DNA of 64,000 nt from Aquanectria penicillioides (GCA_003415625.1 PYIU01000007.1:2728001-2792000); one strand, 5' to 3'. Positions 23,763-36,164 are shown, counted from the stretch's first letter. Program-made: numbers and translations. The notes: a model not told the origin generated them from the sequence alone.

Positions 23763-26700
23763 TTAGTCTTTATTATTTAATGCCTCCCTATTAGAAGTAT
23801 TGCACTATCCATTAAAAGACTGCCCAACCTAGGCTTCGGAAGGTGTAACTTGTTCGTTAGAGGGCTTTTTGACTTGGGCTTTAAAAGATACAGTTTGGCC
23901 GTTAGAAGAGTTCCCATTAAGATCGTCCTAGCCATCTGCAAAACTGACCTAATTGGCTTAATCCCAATGCTCGGTCTTGTCCTTATTTTCGCTGGCTTCT
24001 TCTTCTACCGCAATTGCAATAGCCTTTATATTCGCGACAGCTTTCGCCATTATAGGGTTAAGGGCAGCAGCTCTCTCTATAGCAGCTCGACTGGACTCGG
24101 CATCTTCGATCGGATATCTAACTAATAAGGGGCAGGTTAGACAATCTGCCTTGCGAAACTTGGTCCTTTTTTCACCGGCCTAAGAGATTGTGCCTAGCAA
24201 GACTCTATCAACTCCATCCATTAGGCGTTCTATAGTTAAGTAAATTGTCAAAAATGGAGGTCTATCTTTTATGCGGCAATTACATTTCAAATAACTAATA
24301 GAAAGATTATAGGACAAGCAATATGCGCACACTAGTGTATTTCGGCAGTTTTCCATAATATGTCCTAGTAATAGGCATCATTTGCAAAAGCTTATCTAAG
24401 GGGATCTCTATCCAATCTTGGCTCCAACCTTAATATAAGATTTGCAGTCATTAATATATTTAAATAGGTTGCAAAGATAGTATTAGGAGCACATTATCTT
24501 CCTATTGCCTAAAATAATAAGTGCGACTCTGGATCGTATGGCGGCCATAGTGAGTCTCTCTCTATTGCTAAGGAAGCCTGCCTTCTCAATACACATAAGG
24601 TCACAGATAATAATATTAGCTTTATAGCTAGGGGAATTATTAATAGTTCGGACTTTAATATAATCGATAGGGACTTTAAAGCAAAAGAGTTCTTAAAGTA
24701 GACCTTACCATTCGTTCTTTTGGGCTTAATAATTAACGATAACCAAGACCGTTTCGAATTGAACTTCCTTGCTCTTAATATCTCGCGCATCATAAATTAG
24801 GGCTTATTAAAAAATAGCAGCAATAAGCTCCCTGCTAAAGAGGGCTTAAATTGGGTTCGCAAAGCTTATACTGACCCTAACTTTATATGCTTCCAAAACG
24901 TTAAAGATATAGACTGCTAAACATGGTTTTCTGCCTGTAAATTCACCGAGCCACTCCTGCATTAGGTTAGTGAGCTTTAAGCCTTATTTGTTAATAATCT
25001 TTATATCGCTATTATAGAAGTAGTTGGCAGCCCAACTAGCAATAGTGCTATGCATGCAGTGGTTAACTTAAAGGGTTGCCGACATCTATCCTACTGCCTC
25101 CATATAAGCAAAAAGACTTATTTACCGCTAGGGTCCAAAGAAGTCTAGAGTATCTAGATTGCTTTACAAAAGACTAATAGGTACAAACTGCTTGCTATTG
25201 CCAATAAAAAGGTGAGGGGTATTGCAGCACTTAAATAGGGAAATAAGAGACTATGGTTCTATAAGTCTACTGGCTTCGTCCACCATAATGAAGTCAAATT
25301 AGAGTTTTGGCATATAATTTATCAGCTATGCAAAGGCAACTGGAGTCATGCAAAGACCATTACAGTCTTTAATGGTTGCCTTAAGCAAGCATACAGCTTC
25401 CTCCTTATTTACCGTTATATTATCAGCATATCCTTAAGGGTTAAACCGCAGCTAGTTTTGCGCTTCTAGAAACCTTCCCTAAGTACCCTAATCCTTAATT
25501 GCCTGTCGCTTTACGAGATTACTTGCAGAGGATGTGATCTAAGCCGCTAATTGGGTTTAGAAATAGGCCATAGTAATAGTATTATAGTATTAGAGCAAGT
25601 TGTGTATAGTACCGTCCATATTACTATCCTCCACTCTAAAGGTCTTTAGGGGCTTGTTTATAGTTATAAATACCGTCATTTCCTTTTCTTAAGGTAGGAC
25701 TTAGCAAAAGACCTTGCCTTGCTTTATCTAAAACAGTCAGTTATATGCATTCTATGCCAAAGCATTAAATAGAGCAATCCATACCACTCAACTACAGTTA
25801 TTTACAATCCATTTGCATATTGTCACGCCTAAAGTAGATTTTCTAGAGCCCGGCCTACCATTAATAAAAGTGCAACTTGCCTTACTCTAAAGTTTTTATA
25901 GGATTGTAGTGTGTTCTCCCTAGATCATATTGTTCTCAATATCCTCCCTTAAACCAGGTATAAGGGTGGTAAATGGTTGGGGTTAAACTGGGCTTTAGAA
26001 GTTTCAAGACTATTGCCAGAACTAAGATGCATACAAACCCTTCTTAATGGTGTTCATGCTGCTTACCGTATGGGTTTCCATTTTAGCTGTCTTCTCATTA
26101 GGGTTAAACCATAGTTTGACTTAAATGGGTTAGAGTGAGTCATTATCGGCAATAAGCTTCTTGCTTAAAGTGCAGATAGCCTAACTTAAGGTATTAAGTA
26201 AGGGTACTTTAGGAAAGGCGGCAGGTACTGGCAGCGCAGTAAGACCTAATGGCCAACTATATTAAAGGGGCGTCTACACTAAGAATAGAGTAAGGTCTAT
26301 AGTAGTTTTAGGTAGTAGTTTAATGCATTATACGCTTTATACCTTACCATTACCATCATTAATTTCAGTTCTAAAGTCTAGGAATTGCATGGTCCATACC
26401 ATAATAGAGTTACAGAAATTCTTATTGCCTAAACGCTTTATAGCTAGGTCCTTAGCATATTGTTAATATATTAATGCTACCTAAACTGCTAGATCTTTAT
26501 AATAATAGAATGCTTAAACAGCAATGAAAGGGGTCTTAATCAGTGGCTATATGGCAGGGAGTATATATACAGTGAGCTAAGAGATGCATGTCGTCAAGTC
26601 TACATCATCGGTCCAAGATAGTTAGGCTTTATCTAACGCTCTATTAATGATTGTTATTAATCGTTGAGCTTTTACTGCTATATCTATAACTGTAACCTCT

Positions 26701-27995
26701 ATCTTTGGGGCTATGCAGGGGGTAATAGGATCGATTATATAGAAAGAGCATCTATCTCCAACCTTTAGCAATAAGCCCCTTAGACCTTCTCCCGGAATAA
26801 GAAAGAAATAGTGCTTAAAGGTACCATCAGTATTAATGCCATATATATCAATATCCGTATGTGTCGGTGTCCAAGCTAAAAGAGGGTTAGGGATAGCCAC
26901 TGTCATGATTTCTTTTGCAAAGAGTTCTTTTTAATTCATGCAAAGTGTCTTAACTTCTTTTGCAATACCGCCAATAAAGGGTACAATGCATTAACTATCG
27001 GACATAAACGCAATTAACGCAGGAATAGGCTTCTTGGGCTTTAGCACTCCATCAACAACAAAGTTGCCAAAAGTCAGGTCTTAAACTCCATCGCAAACCT
27101 TCTGGATAAATAGGGCATAAGGGGAAGTGAACTTGGCGAGATTCTAGAGACAAGGTTGCCATAGCGTTTCAAATGTATCCTCCTGCCAAAAGACAAAACT
27201 GAATAACACTATGCCCTTAAAGCCATCAAGCCACCAGCGCACATCTGCCTAAATAGCACATACCGGGTTGGGAATAACTTAACCAGGCTGATCGAATTTA
27301 ATAAAGTGGAGAAAAATGGCTTTACCAGCTTGCATTTCCTATCGCATAAAACAGACCTTATTAACACCCTTCTAAATATAGCTAGCTAGCATTATTTTAT
27401 CCACCGGCATAAGACCTAAACCTTTACTATTATAATCTCTATTAAAGTATTCCTTCTATTCATCGTTCTATGCATTATCACCATCCCTAAGTCTAACAAT
27501 AGGGATAGGCTAATGCTAGAGAAGGTATTTAACAGGTCCTTTAACCACATTGGAATACTAGTCATTAATTGTTATTGGTTTCGCCAAATCATTTAAAGGG
27601 AATTGGATTCACAAGATATAGTGTTTGCAGTTCTTATAGCAAACTAAGAACTTGACCATAAGCTCAGAGGTAGTGTAGGGTCCAACATGAAGTTGTGCCT
27701 CCGTACGAAGGCCGGCAAACTTTCCCGCACCGATTCTCTTCAGCATCTCGCTATAGTAGCCAAGGGCAACAGAGTCATTAAGAAGGGCAACACCTACAAA
27801 CCATCCGGATTCCAACCCTTCATAAAGATTAAAGCCAAGGTTATTATTTGCCTCACCGATATTATCGTTATGGCCTAGCACTAGACCTAGGGCGACTTTG
27901 TCCACAAACGCATCTGGTTCCTTAGCAGCAGTTATATCGAGAGTTGGCGACTGTAACTCCAAAAGACAATCGATATACAATAGGGAAGACTGCAA
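23763..27995 (-). pseudogene. SF1 (Upf1/NAM7-like) helicase with C-terminal zinc knuckle, carried in the retrotransposon
   Basis: A single minus-strand frame of about 1,410 codons without a frameshift, interrupted only by TAA/TAG/TGA codons. Landmarks in this one frame: an N-terminal region of unknown fold (27.99-25.9 kb); a Walker A at 25833-25859 reading GRPGSRKST; motif II at 25266-25283 reading VDEASR within DFIMVDEASRLIEP; motif III-like HLFIGNSKQ (about 25200); an RMHP-like NHCMHSTI (about 25010); motif VI-like GFLSNRERLTMAAIRSR (24530-24580); and a C-x2-C-x4-H-x4-C knuckle at 24345-24386 with a stop codon between the first two Cys, followed by VCAYC. The frame ends at 23763-23765. Such helicases act on RNA or DNA with ATP. 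No intron is visible. Position and strand make it a third ORF downstream of pol. A nested insertion is the main alternative. The upstream start is not defined. Confidence 0.82.
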
Positions 27996-28295
27996 TATAG
28001 GTAATAAGGGGTATTAGGCAAGTAAAAGGGTGCGGTATATAAGGGTATAGGGTAATATATAGGGGATTGGGGTATAGTAACAATATAATAAAGGTAGTAG
28101 TAATTATAACCGTTAGGTAGGATAGAATAAAATAAGGTATGGTAGGCAGGAATAGAAATTTTAAATACTATTTGCATAGATTGTGCAGGCTATTAGCAAC
28201 TATTATATATATATCACACTTAAATATTGCCTATAGGGCGCTTATGTAGATTGCTAACTATTATCGGTCCGAAAAACAAATTAAAGTGGACCGCA

Positions 28296-28297
<2 letters not shown>

Positions 28298-28329
<32 letters not shown>
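28298..28329. repeat. Poly-T run, 32 nt (poly-A on the element's coding strand)
   Basis: Uninterrupted T run ending two bases short of the pol stop codon. On the element's minus coding strand it is an A-run directly after the pol reading frame. Confidence 0.9.
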
Positions 28330-28331
<2 letters not shown>

Positions 28332-31300
28332 TTATTGTTTGCGTTGTGCCATAAACCTATAGACAAGCTGAGGGACGTCCTATTTAAGGGTAGCCTCCGG
28401 CTCCCAAGTGTGATTAAAGTATCCAAGCCATCTAACTTTATACTCCATCTTGCCATTGCGTTTGCGGCTATCTATAAGCTCATTAATAATAAACTTGTCT
28501 GTGCTATCTATATGTAATAGTCCTAATGGCATCACTAGCCTAATTCCCACTAACGCCGGTTTAAGGTATTCCATAGAGATTTCAGGCTTCTATTTAAGGT
28601 AGTCTAGAAGTTCAATATAGTATTGAAGCTTATTAACCTTATATAGAATCTTAAATAGGCCAGCATATTAGTATAATAGCTTGGTCTAGCTTTAAAGGTA
28701 ATAACCGCTATCTCCCGATTTCACTAGTTTCATATAAACTAGATTACCTTTATCCATTTAGGGTGGATTTAAGTGTCTATCATTGTAGTATAATTTAACC
28801 TTTACTGCCAATAACTTAATAGCATCTCTAGCAGCTTTAAACCTTTAGCTATAGCCTATACTAAAGGTATTTGCCGCATTATCGTTTAGGTAAGCTAGGG
28901 TCAGGAAGCTATATAGAAGTCAATCAAATAAAAGCTCATAAAGCAATACACCAGTTATTAAACTCTTTACTATATTTAGGCAATATAGAATATAAGCAAA
29001 ATATAGCTCCCATTCCTATTAATTATACTTGCCACCAATCATCATCCTTAAAGCCAGAACGATAGTTTGGATAGTTTGTTCTAATTGCCTATTTACCTAT
29101 TAATAGTATGCCATACTAGTCCAGACCTTAACTCCTAACGCTACGCACATAGACTTCCACAATTATAAGACAAGCCTTAGATCAATATTATAAATAAAAA
29201 CATCTAGTATGCCCTATTTTAGGTAGACCTCTACCATATACTGGCTTGCCCACTGCTTTACTATCCAATTAATACATCTAATAATTCCTTAAGTGAATTT
29301 AGTGAGCTTATCAACAATAACCAGGATGGCATTGTTATCACTTAAGGAGGTAGGCAGTCCCATAATGAAGTCTATATATATTATCAACAATAGGATCTTA
29401 GGGGCCAGAATAGGCCGCATATCCCTATATAGCTTATTACATTATAGATATAATTTTTAACATTCTAGGCAGGCCCAAATCCATTTTGTAATATATCGCT
29501 TTATATTATGGAAAAAGACTAATTGCTTAAAGAAGTAGTAAGCTTAACTTAAACCTAAGTGTGCTCTCTTATCGTGCCCCAGTTCGCAAATCTTTAGTAT
29601 AAATGCCTTTAGGACATACAACCGTCAGATCCCATTATTGCAGTAGTATAGAAGCTTGGTCTTGGGGTCTACTTGAAAGCAATGAAGTGTGAAAGTGCCA
29701 TTTTGCGAACTAAGGATGCGGTCGTACACACGCCGGAAGGTGGGATCTGTACCAAGTTCCTTGACAACTTGGCTAATGAAGTCCTCCAACATCATCAGGG
29801 ATTGTACAACAAAACCATCCACCAGTTCAAGTCGGTCCTCCATTCTCAATGGAGAAGCTTCCTATCTTTCTGCTTCACCATTAACATCAGGCTCGGCAAG
29901 TCTTGCATGGCTTGTAGGAGTGAGTATCTTTGTTAAGGACGCAACGTTCGCTAGGGTCATTTGTGGGGACTCGTTGTCTTTGGTGGACTGTCGAGCCTGA
30001 CTCCTTATAGTCACGTACACCTATGTGGATATAGTTGTGGTTATGGCTAGGCCTGGGGATTCAGAGGGTTGATCTAGGGGCAACTCCATTGTCTTTATCC
30101 TTAATAGGGCGTCGGCATTAACGTGTTTTAGGCCTGCCCTATATCTAATAGCGAGCTGTCTCTTCCATTTCTTAAGGAATAAACGCCAATTGACTAGCCT
30201 ATACTTACCTTTAGGTTTGCCCAAGCCTGCACTCTAGAAGGTATTGCGAATTGCAGTGTGGTCTATAATGACATCAATATGGCTATTGTCTAAATAGTAT
30301 AAGAGTTTTTGCAGTGCCTACACTAAAGCTGCTATCTCCAGTTCAATAAACCAATAGTTTTTTTCTACCAACATAAGTGCCTTAAATATAAAGAGGATTG
30401 GCTGCATAGATCCATCATCTTGCCTTTAATAAAGTCCGGCACCAAAGCCTCATTATTTACTACTATCTACATAGAGTTCAAATGGCTTAGAATAGTCCAG
30501 AAAGGCAAGATCCACTGCATTAACTAGTTTTTACTTTAACTTTTCCCAGGCAATCTTCAACTCCTTCCATAAGGCCTTATGCACCTTATTTTCCTTTTCT
30601 ATACATTCTTATTCCTCCCTACATTAATCCTAATTGCCTTTAAGCTATATTATTTCAAGTAAAGGGAGTTATGTCTTCACTACCCAATTATCTTAAGCCT
30701 TACCTTTGCTAAGGGCCTTATAAAAGCCAATTGTTTTAAGTTTATAGAGCGGCTTGCTAATTACAGCATAATAATCTATAAACTTATAGTAATATCCCAT
30801 CAAGCTAAGGCCAGATTCCAATGCCTTTAGAGTATTAGGCATAGCCAAATCACAAATTGCTTTTATCTTTTCTTTTATAGTTCCTAACCCCAGTCTTAAG
30901 ATATAGTATCCTAAGGCTTTTAAACCAAATTAAGTAAAGTAGCATTTAGGTAGCAACATAGTGCAACCTAACCTCATCAAAACGCCAAGGCATAGGTCCA
31001 AGTGCCCCAAATGCTCCTCTACTATACATAAGGCTATAATGATATTATTAATATATACTATAACGAAATTCCAAAGGTACTTATAAAAAAGGTACTCCAT
31101 CCAATATTAAAAAAATGCAGAACTAGTAGCAAAACCTATAGTACTAACTGTAAGACATTTATAACCTCAATATAGTATAACAAAGGCTGTCTTCTATTAA
31201 TCTTCTTTTTTAATTGGCTATTAAAAGAAGCCTTTAGTTAGATTAAGCACAAAGAATATAATTCAACCTTCTATAAATAAGAGAATATTATCTTAAGTAA

Positions 31301-31680
31301 ATAGCAGGTAGGCATCCAGTATTATTTTAGTATTAACTTTATGTAAGTCCATAACCATTTAAGGTTTAAGTCCATGCCATACAATAAACGCTAGAAAGGC
31401 TGCTGGATATAGCTCCTTAAGAAGTACTAATTCAACTACTCCCAGATCTCTTAAAGGGTCTATAATATTGTCTAAGGCCTATTTATTGCAATGAGATAAT
31501 ATATAAGGTTGTTAATAAAGGTCCTTGATTTTAGCATTAGGTCGAAAGGGAATTAGCATTTTAATACTATCTCTAAACCGCCCAAGCTCCTTACAAAACA
31601 ACCTCCTGTATTTTCGCAAGACCTCTATTAGCCTCTTACAGTATTCCGGCCTTTAGTAACTAAACACATCTACTATAGAT
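28332..31680 (-). pseudogene. Ty3/gypsy pol: RT, RNase H, integrase, chromodomain (degenerate)
   Basis: All landmarks lie in one minus-strand frame. RT begins near 31650 (EVLRKYRRLF), with MVMDLHKVNTK and DAYLLPKI near 31330-31290. The catalytic YxDD box at 31044-31055 reads YINN. RNase H ends with YRAGLKHVNADAL (about 30130). The integrase has an HHCC-type finger (GHDKRAHLG, then ACLEC, 29.57-29.46 kb) and a DDE-type first strand (YIDFIMGLP, about 29370). The C-terminal chromodomain ends EYKVRWLGYF...HTWEPEATL (28.5-28.39 kb), and the frame stops at 28332-28334 after YRFMAQRKQ. The chromodomain places it among chromoviruses, whose integrases target heterochromatin. Multiple in-frame TAA/TAG codons and loss of both RT aspartates make it inactive. 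Confidence 0.95.
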
Positions 31681-34600
31681 AGGTCTATTGCGCCTATACT
31701 TATGTCAGGCAGATAAAAAGGGTATCCATTAGGGTAATTAGGGTCCTTACATTTATTATTAGGATACTTATCATTAAATAGATCCACTAGAGAGATAGCT
31801 GCATTTAAATTAAATATAAAGACTCCTATATTGCATGTTGTCTTTAGTGGCCAGAGCTTTCTAATGATTTAGCCCTTATGTATTTTGACTAGGACGTCTT
31901 TAAGATTGGCCATCGGGAGTGCTTGTTCCTATCCATAGACTATTAAATGCATTATTAAGGCGTACATAAAGGGTCCTGCGTCTTTGCTAGCGATAACCTC
32001 CGGTTCCAATAGGTAGCCTTACGACATTACTAGGATCAATAAGTGATGGATTCTAAGGTTAAAACCATAATCTAGAGGGATATTTATATTCTTAGAGGCA
32101 TAGATAGGGTATACACAATCGGGATTAAAGCTCCCAGAACATCTCTTCACAAGACAGCTAAGAGGGATTTAGCGACTATCTCCGGCCTTTAGGTAGTCAT
32201 TTTGCTCCTATCCACCCATATAATATAAAGTGCATTCCCCTAAAGGAAGGGACATCCCAAGAGTAGCCCAGCAGAGAGCTTATCCACTACCACCGCACAA
32301 GGTTTGAATTCAGCTATACGCCCATTAATGGCTTGCAGTCTAAATAGTAACTTGGCTAAAGTGCAAGCCACCAATCCGCCTTTGCCAATACCGCCTATCT
32401 TCACTAATTGCAAAAGTGTCAATTCTTATACTACTAGAAAATAGGCTTCTAAAAAATCATAAAAGATAATATTAATTAAAGCCATAATATTAATAAAGGC
32501 TTCATATATACCTAAAGGGCTATAAACAATAGCTCTTAGCTAAATATAAAATTCCAAGTAATATTTAATATCATCAATACAATATATTAACTTCTTACAA
32601 AACCTAGCATATTTAGGAATAGACCTCAACCGAGTCTTCTCAATCCTAAAATTGTTAGGCAAGCAGGAGTTGGATGCATCAGTCAGCTATTTGCGCTCAC
32701 CAATCGGCCAACTTAATTATTTTCCTCCTAAATATTAGTTTCATTAGCTTTAGGTTAAGGTTAAGGCTTTATGTCCTCATTCTCTATCATAGTATCGACT
32801 CCCTCCAGTCTTTAGTCATTTAAGTCTAGGTCCACCAAAAAAACTTTAACAGCACCATTTTCTCCTTCAATTATATATACTCTCTTCATTCATAAATTTA
32901 CAGAAGCTTAAAAGTTCCGGTCCTGCCCCAGCCATAAAGGCGCATTTCCAACCTCATTATCTTAGCCTTCTCTTCTCCTCGCAATATATGGTTCCAGCAA
33001 GTCTCGATTTTAAGTGCTGAAGCGCTAAGGGAAAGCGGGGCCTTGCCTAAAGCCATAGGGTTCCCATTTCCGCAAATCGCCCCGCTCTTATAGAACATTA
33101 AAAGGTTTTTATTTTGAATTTATTTAACTAAAATAATCCTATAGTTAGTATTGGCCTTGCCTATCGTTATAGTATAACTAACCATTTATTTATTTAGGGT
33201 TTTGCTATTATCAGTTGTTTTATTAAAATTAATAGAAGCAATTTAGCTAATATAGGGAACGCTTAATATCGCGAATAGTATTATATAGAGTTTCTTAGTC
33301 TCGTTTTCGAGCTTCCCGGTCCTATCTAACCATAAGTTCTTAAGCCTCCCAGTCCCGCCTGGCGGCAAATTCGCAAAAGGTCAATTAAGCCTTAACTTCC
33401 AGAAGCAATAGGGGACAATCATCCAGAGAGATAAGTTTAGCCAATACAGAGTCAACTCCCATCAGAACACAGCAAGCTTTAGCATCTTCATCTATATCAC
33501 CAGCTTCATTATATAATCGGATCTTTTTATCGATATAAGCTTGCAGGCTTAAGGCAGATTTGTCTGCAAATCAATATTGAAGGAGATCCGCCTCTATCAT
33601 AATGGCGCCTCAGTTGCATTTAAACTACTAAATGAGTAGGGTTTGCCATAAAGATAGGTCTTCCGCCAGCCTATCCTAAGTATAGTAATCCAATAAATTG
33701 AACTACTAGCACCCATTTAAGTCCAGCTTACTTAAGAGCCCTAGGATAATATTGGCAAGTACTTAATGTTCACTATACTGCCTAATTAAATAATCTAATT
33801 AATTAATATAGGCTATGATTCCTATTTTTATAGTGTTAAGTGCCAAAATGTCCGCCTTAAAGGTTCAGGGCTTATCGCCAGAATAGGGACAATCTTCTAG
33901 AGCTTTACGGCCGCAATACCTTGGATTCTTTAAGTCTTAAGGGTATCGATTATTTAAGGGGTAGTAGCTACAAGCGTCTTAGGAAGGGAAGCCGCACGCA
34001 TTGCAAACATCTCTCATCAAAAGCTATATGCATTCCTAACTGTAATCTACATAATAAAAGGGCAGACAATTAAAGTATCAGGAAGCATCTTATCTCGCAT
34101 AATATACAGATAGCTATTATAATAGAGGCCTAAAGGCTAGTCGCTCTCGTTTTAGGTAGGACAAATTCCTCTTAAAGCCAATAGAGCCAATCCTATTACT
34201 GCAGGGGCATTAGTTAAAGCGTTCTACCACTTGCTGCAGGTCTTAATAAGACCTTAAAGGGGGACTATAATTGCCTCTAATGTTTTAAAGAGCAGTAGCC
34301 TCAAGTAGTTACAACTGCCTATCTATTAGGCAGTATATAGCTCCACTAATTCTGCCCTTTAGCTCTATTGTAAAGATATTAGTATATTAAGCGAAGTCCT
34401 TATTGCTACTAGCTACCTTAAGAAGAACAGCATCCCGCATAAATTGCTTATAAAAGTACAGTCCCAATTCCATATTAAGTAATGCAGATTGCCTACTGCA
34501 TTCTCTATTTTATTTGGATAGAGTTCTAGAGGGCTGATAGGCTCCTCCATTAGTTTAAGAGGGGAAAGGCATTTCTATTGGCTAAGGTTTTCAAGAACTA

Positions 34601-35605
34601 AAAGACTGGTCTATCAAGTAATGCAGTATAGACACAAGGGATATATTAAGGGCAGGTAATTAATGCAAGGGGGATATAAGGTTAAGTAAGTAATAGAGAA
34701 TAGGCATAAGTAAACTAGCTAATATAGTATTAAAGGAAATAGAAAATGCTTCTTATAATTCTTGCCATATCTATATTTAGGGTGCATAAGATTGTATTCT
34801 AGAGGTTCCCTCTCCAAACAGAGGATGTCTTTTGTGCGCTAGGACAATATAAAACTTAGGTTTATTGTGCATTAGAACAGATAGAGTTTAAGCACTGCAT
34901 TCTTAATACCCAAAGGGATCTATATAAAAGGGAGATAGTATTAAAAAAGCAGATAAAAAGGCGTATTATAAAGGGTAAGAGCAAACAGAAGCCATTAAAT
35001 CGGAAATTTCCTTCTGACTTGCCTGATCTATTTTTATTAGGGGTTCTGCTAAGAAATTAATAGTTTTAGGTCTCCCGGAGGAAGGAGCCTCATAAACGCA
35101 CTGCCTTATTAGCGCTAAGCTTAGGTTTGTAAGGGGATTGCTAAGGGCCTCAATAGAAGTAGGGCTTAAGAGAGTAGATTGAAGTAAGGTAAGTAGTAAC
35201 AAGCGGTTAGTATTATTTATAGACAGGAATGCATTAAGGTTATTAGGGTTTTTAGGCAAAAAACAACTATTTAGTCCTCTAAAAGGGAGCTTCTTTTTGA
35301 TTTATGGCCTTCCTATAGATTCAAAGAGTGAATTTTATTTATAAAAAGGTAAAGTAAAAGGTGATTTAATAGGAATTAATATAATAATTAGACTTTGCTA
35401 GTAATGTATTAACCGAACATTCACCAGAACGCAATACAGCCTACTTCTTAACCCAATTTCCACAAGGGATCTCAAACCGGGACCTATTCTAAAGGAGGGA
35501 TTCTAAAGGAGAAGGTCCAATTCTTAACGCTCCGCTTAACGCAAGGCACCGCTAGATTTAAGGGGGGTATATATATATAGGATAGTCAAATCGCAAGAAG
35601 AGCTC

Positions 35606-35606
<1 letters not shown>
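31681..35606 (-). mobile_element. 5' internal part of the retrotransposon (expected gag/protease)
   Basis: AT-rich, stop-laden sequence. A minus-strand stretch at 32240-32422 ends LSAGLLLGCPFL, reminiscent of the C-terminal end of a retroviral-type protease, but it lies in a different frame from pol and has no visible DSG/DTG motif. A 97-codon open stretch at 34966-35259 is unrecognised. Gag is expected here by position but is not identifiable by eye. Confidence 0.5.

Positions 35607-35641
<35 letters not shown>
35607..35641. repeat. Poly-T run, 35 nt
   Basis: Uninterrupted T run about 280 bp inside the right (5') LTR of the element. The sequence on either side differs from that around the 28298 run. 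Confidence 0.9.
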
Positions 35642-35644
<3 letters not shown>

Positions 35645-35922
35645 GTCAAACGGTTCTAAATTTAGCCAAAAGGGGTCAAGTTCATTAATTTATCGATTCT
35701 TGTTTTTAGATCCACCAAATCGACAGCAGAAGCGGGGATCTATGGCGCTCGACCAGGATTAGGAGCAGGGCTCAACTAAGCTAAGAGCAACGGTTCTTGT
35801 CTCAAAGGGTCGATCGCTCGGACTCAGAAGCGGGTTTGACCAAGCGAAAAACAGTAGGGTTTTCGTCGTCTGCACGGTCGTGTTTCTGCCAGAGAGGTGG
35901 CGGAAACGTGCAATTGCTACTA

Positions 35923-36159
35923 TATGAGGGGTGGTCAGATCGACACAAGAGGAAAAGAGAGTTTATGAAAGGAGAAATAGAGGCTTGTTTCCTTAGATTG
36001 AGACTATCTACACCGCTTGGCTAGGTTTGGTTGAACCTTGGTGCCGAAATGTGGTGATGATGAAGTCTTCAGGTCTCTTTTTTGGTACTGGGTGGGGCAG
36101 TCACTGTGGTGACTGCTTGTGCAGGTCACATGACCTTATGCAGGTCACATGCCCTGACA
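35923..36159 (-). repeat. Right LTR (5' LTR)
   Basis: 237 bp, begins TATGAGGGG (first G changed to A compared with the left copy) and ends CCCTGACA. Only two of the 17 inter-LTR differences look derived in this copy, so it is the better preserved LTR. Confidence 0.95.
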
Positions 36160-36164
36160 ATGCC
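36160..36164. repeat. Target-site duplication, right copy (ATGCC)
   Basis: Matches 23252-23256. Dropping one copy together with the element joins the MFS reading frame exactly. Confidence 0.9.

Larger units (their letters stand above)
23257..36159 (-). mobile_element. Ty3/gypsy chromovirus LTR retrotransposon with helicase cargo, RIP-degraded
   Basis: A 12,903-bp element bounded by 237-bp direct LTRs (23257-23493 and 35923-36159) with TG...CA ends, and a 5-bp target duplication. The internal coding strand is minus, so the right LTR is the 5' LTR. Order on the minus strand: 5' LTR; a 3-4 kb zone where gag and protease are expected but not firmly recognisable; pol with RT, RNase H, integrase and chromodomain (stop at 28332-28334); a 32-nt A-run; a long helicase/zinc-knuckle frame; a purine-rich stretch (GGAACGGGGGA on the minus strand) next to the 3' LTR. 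All coding parts carry many in-frame TAA/TAG codons, mostly at expected Gln positions, as left by C-to-T change in CAA/CAG. No autonomous function is possible. The element lies inside an exon of an MFS gene. Confidence 0.93.

Noticed and set aside
24509..24793. Minus-strand open frame of 94 codons inside the element
   Set aside because: It is out of phase with the helicase frame that runs through the same bases and carries motif VI; a shadow frame.
24830..26040. Plus-strand coding-like sequence with regularly spaced TAG/TAA
   Set aside because: It first looked like a second degenerate ORF, but the minus strand of the same bases carries the helicase motifs in one phase. The plus-strand reading is its mirror.
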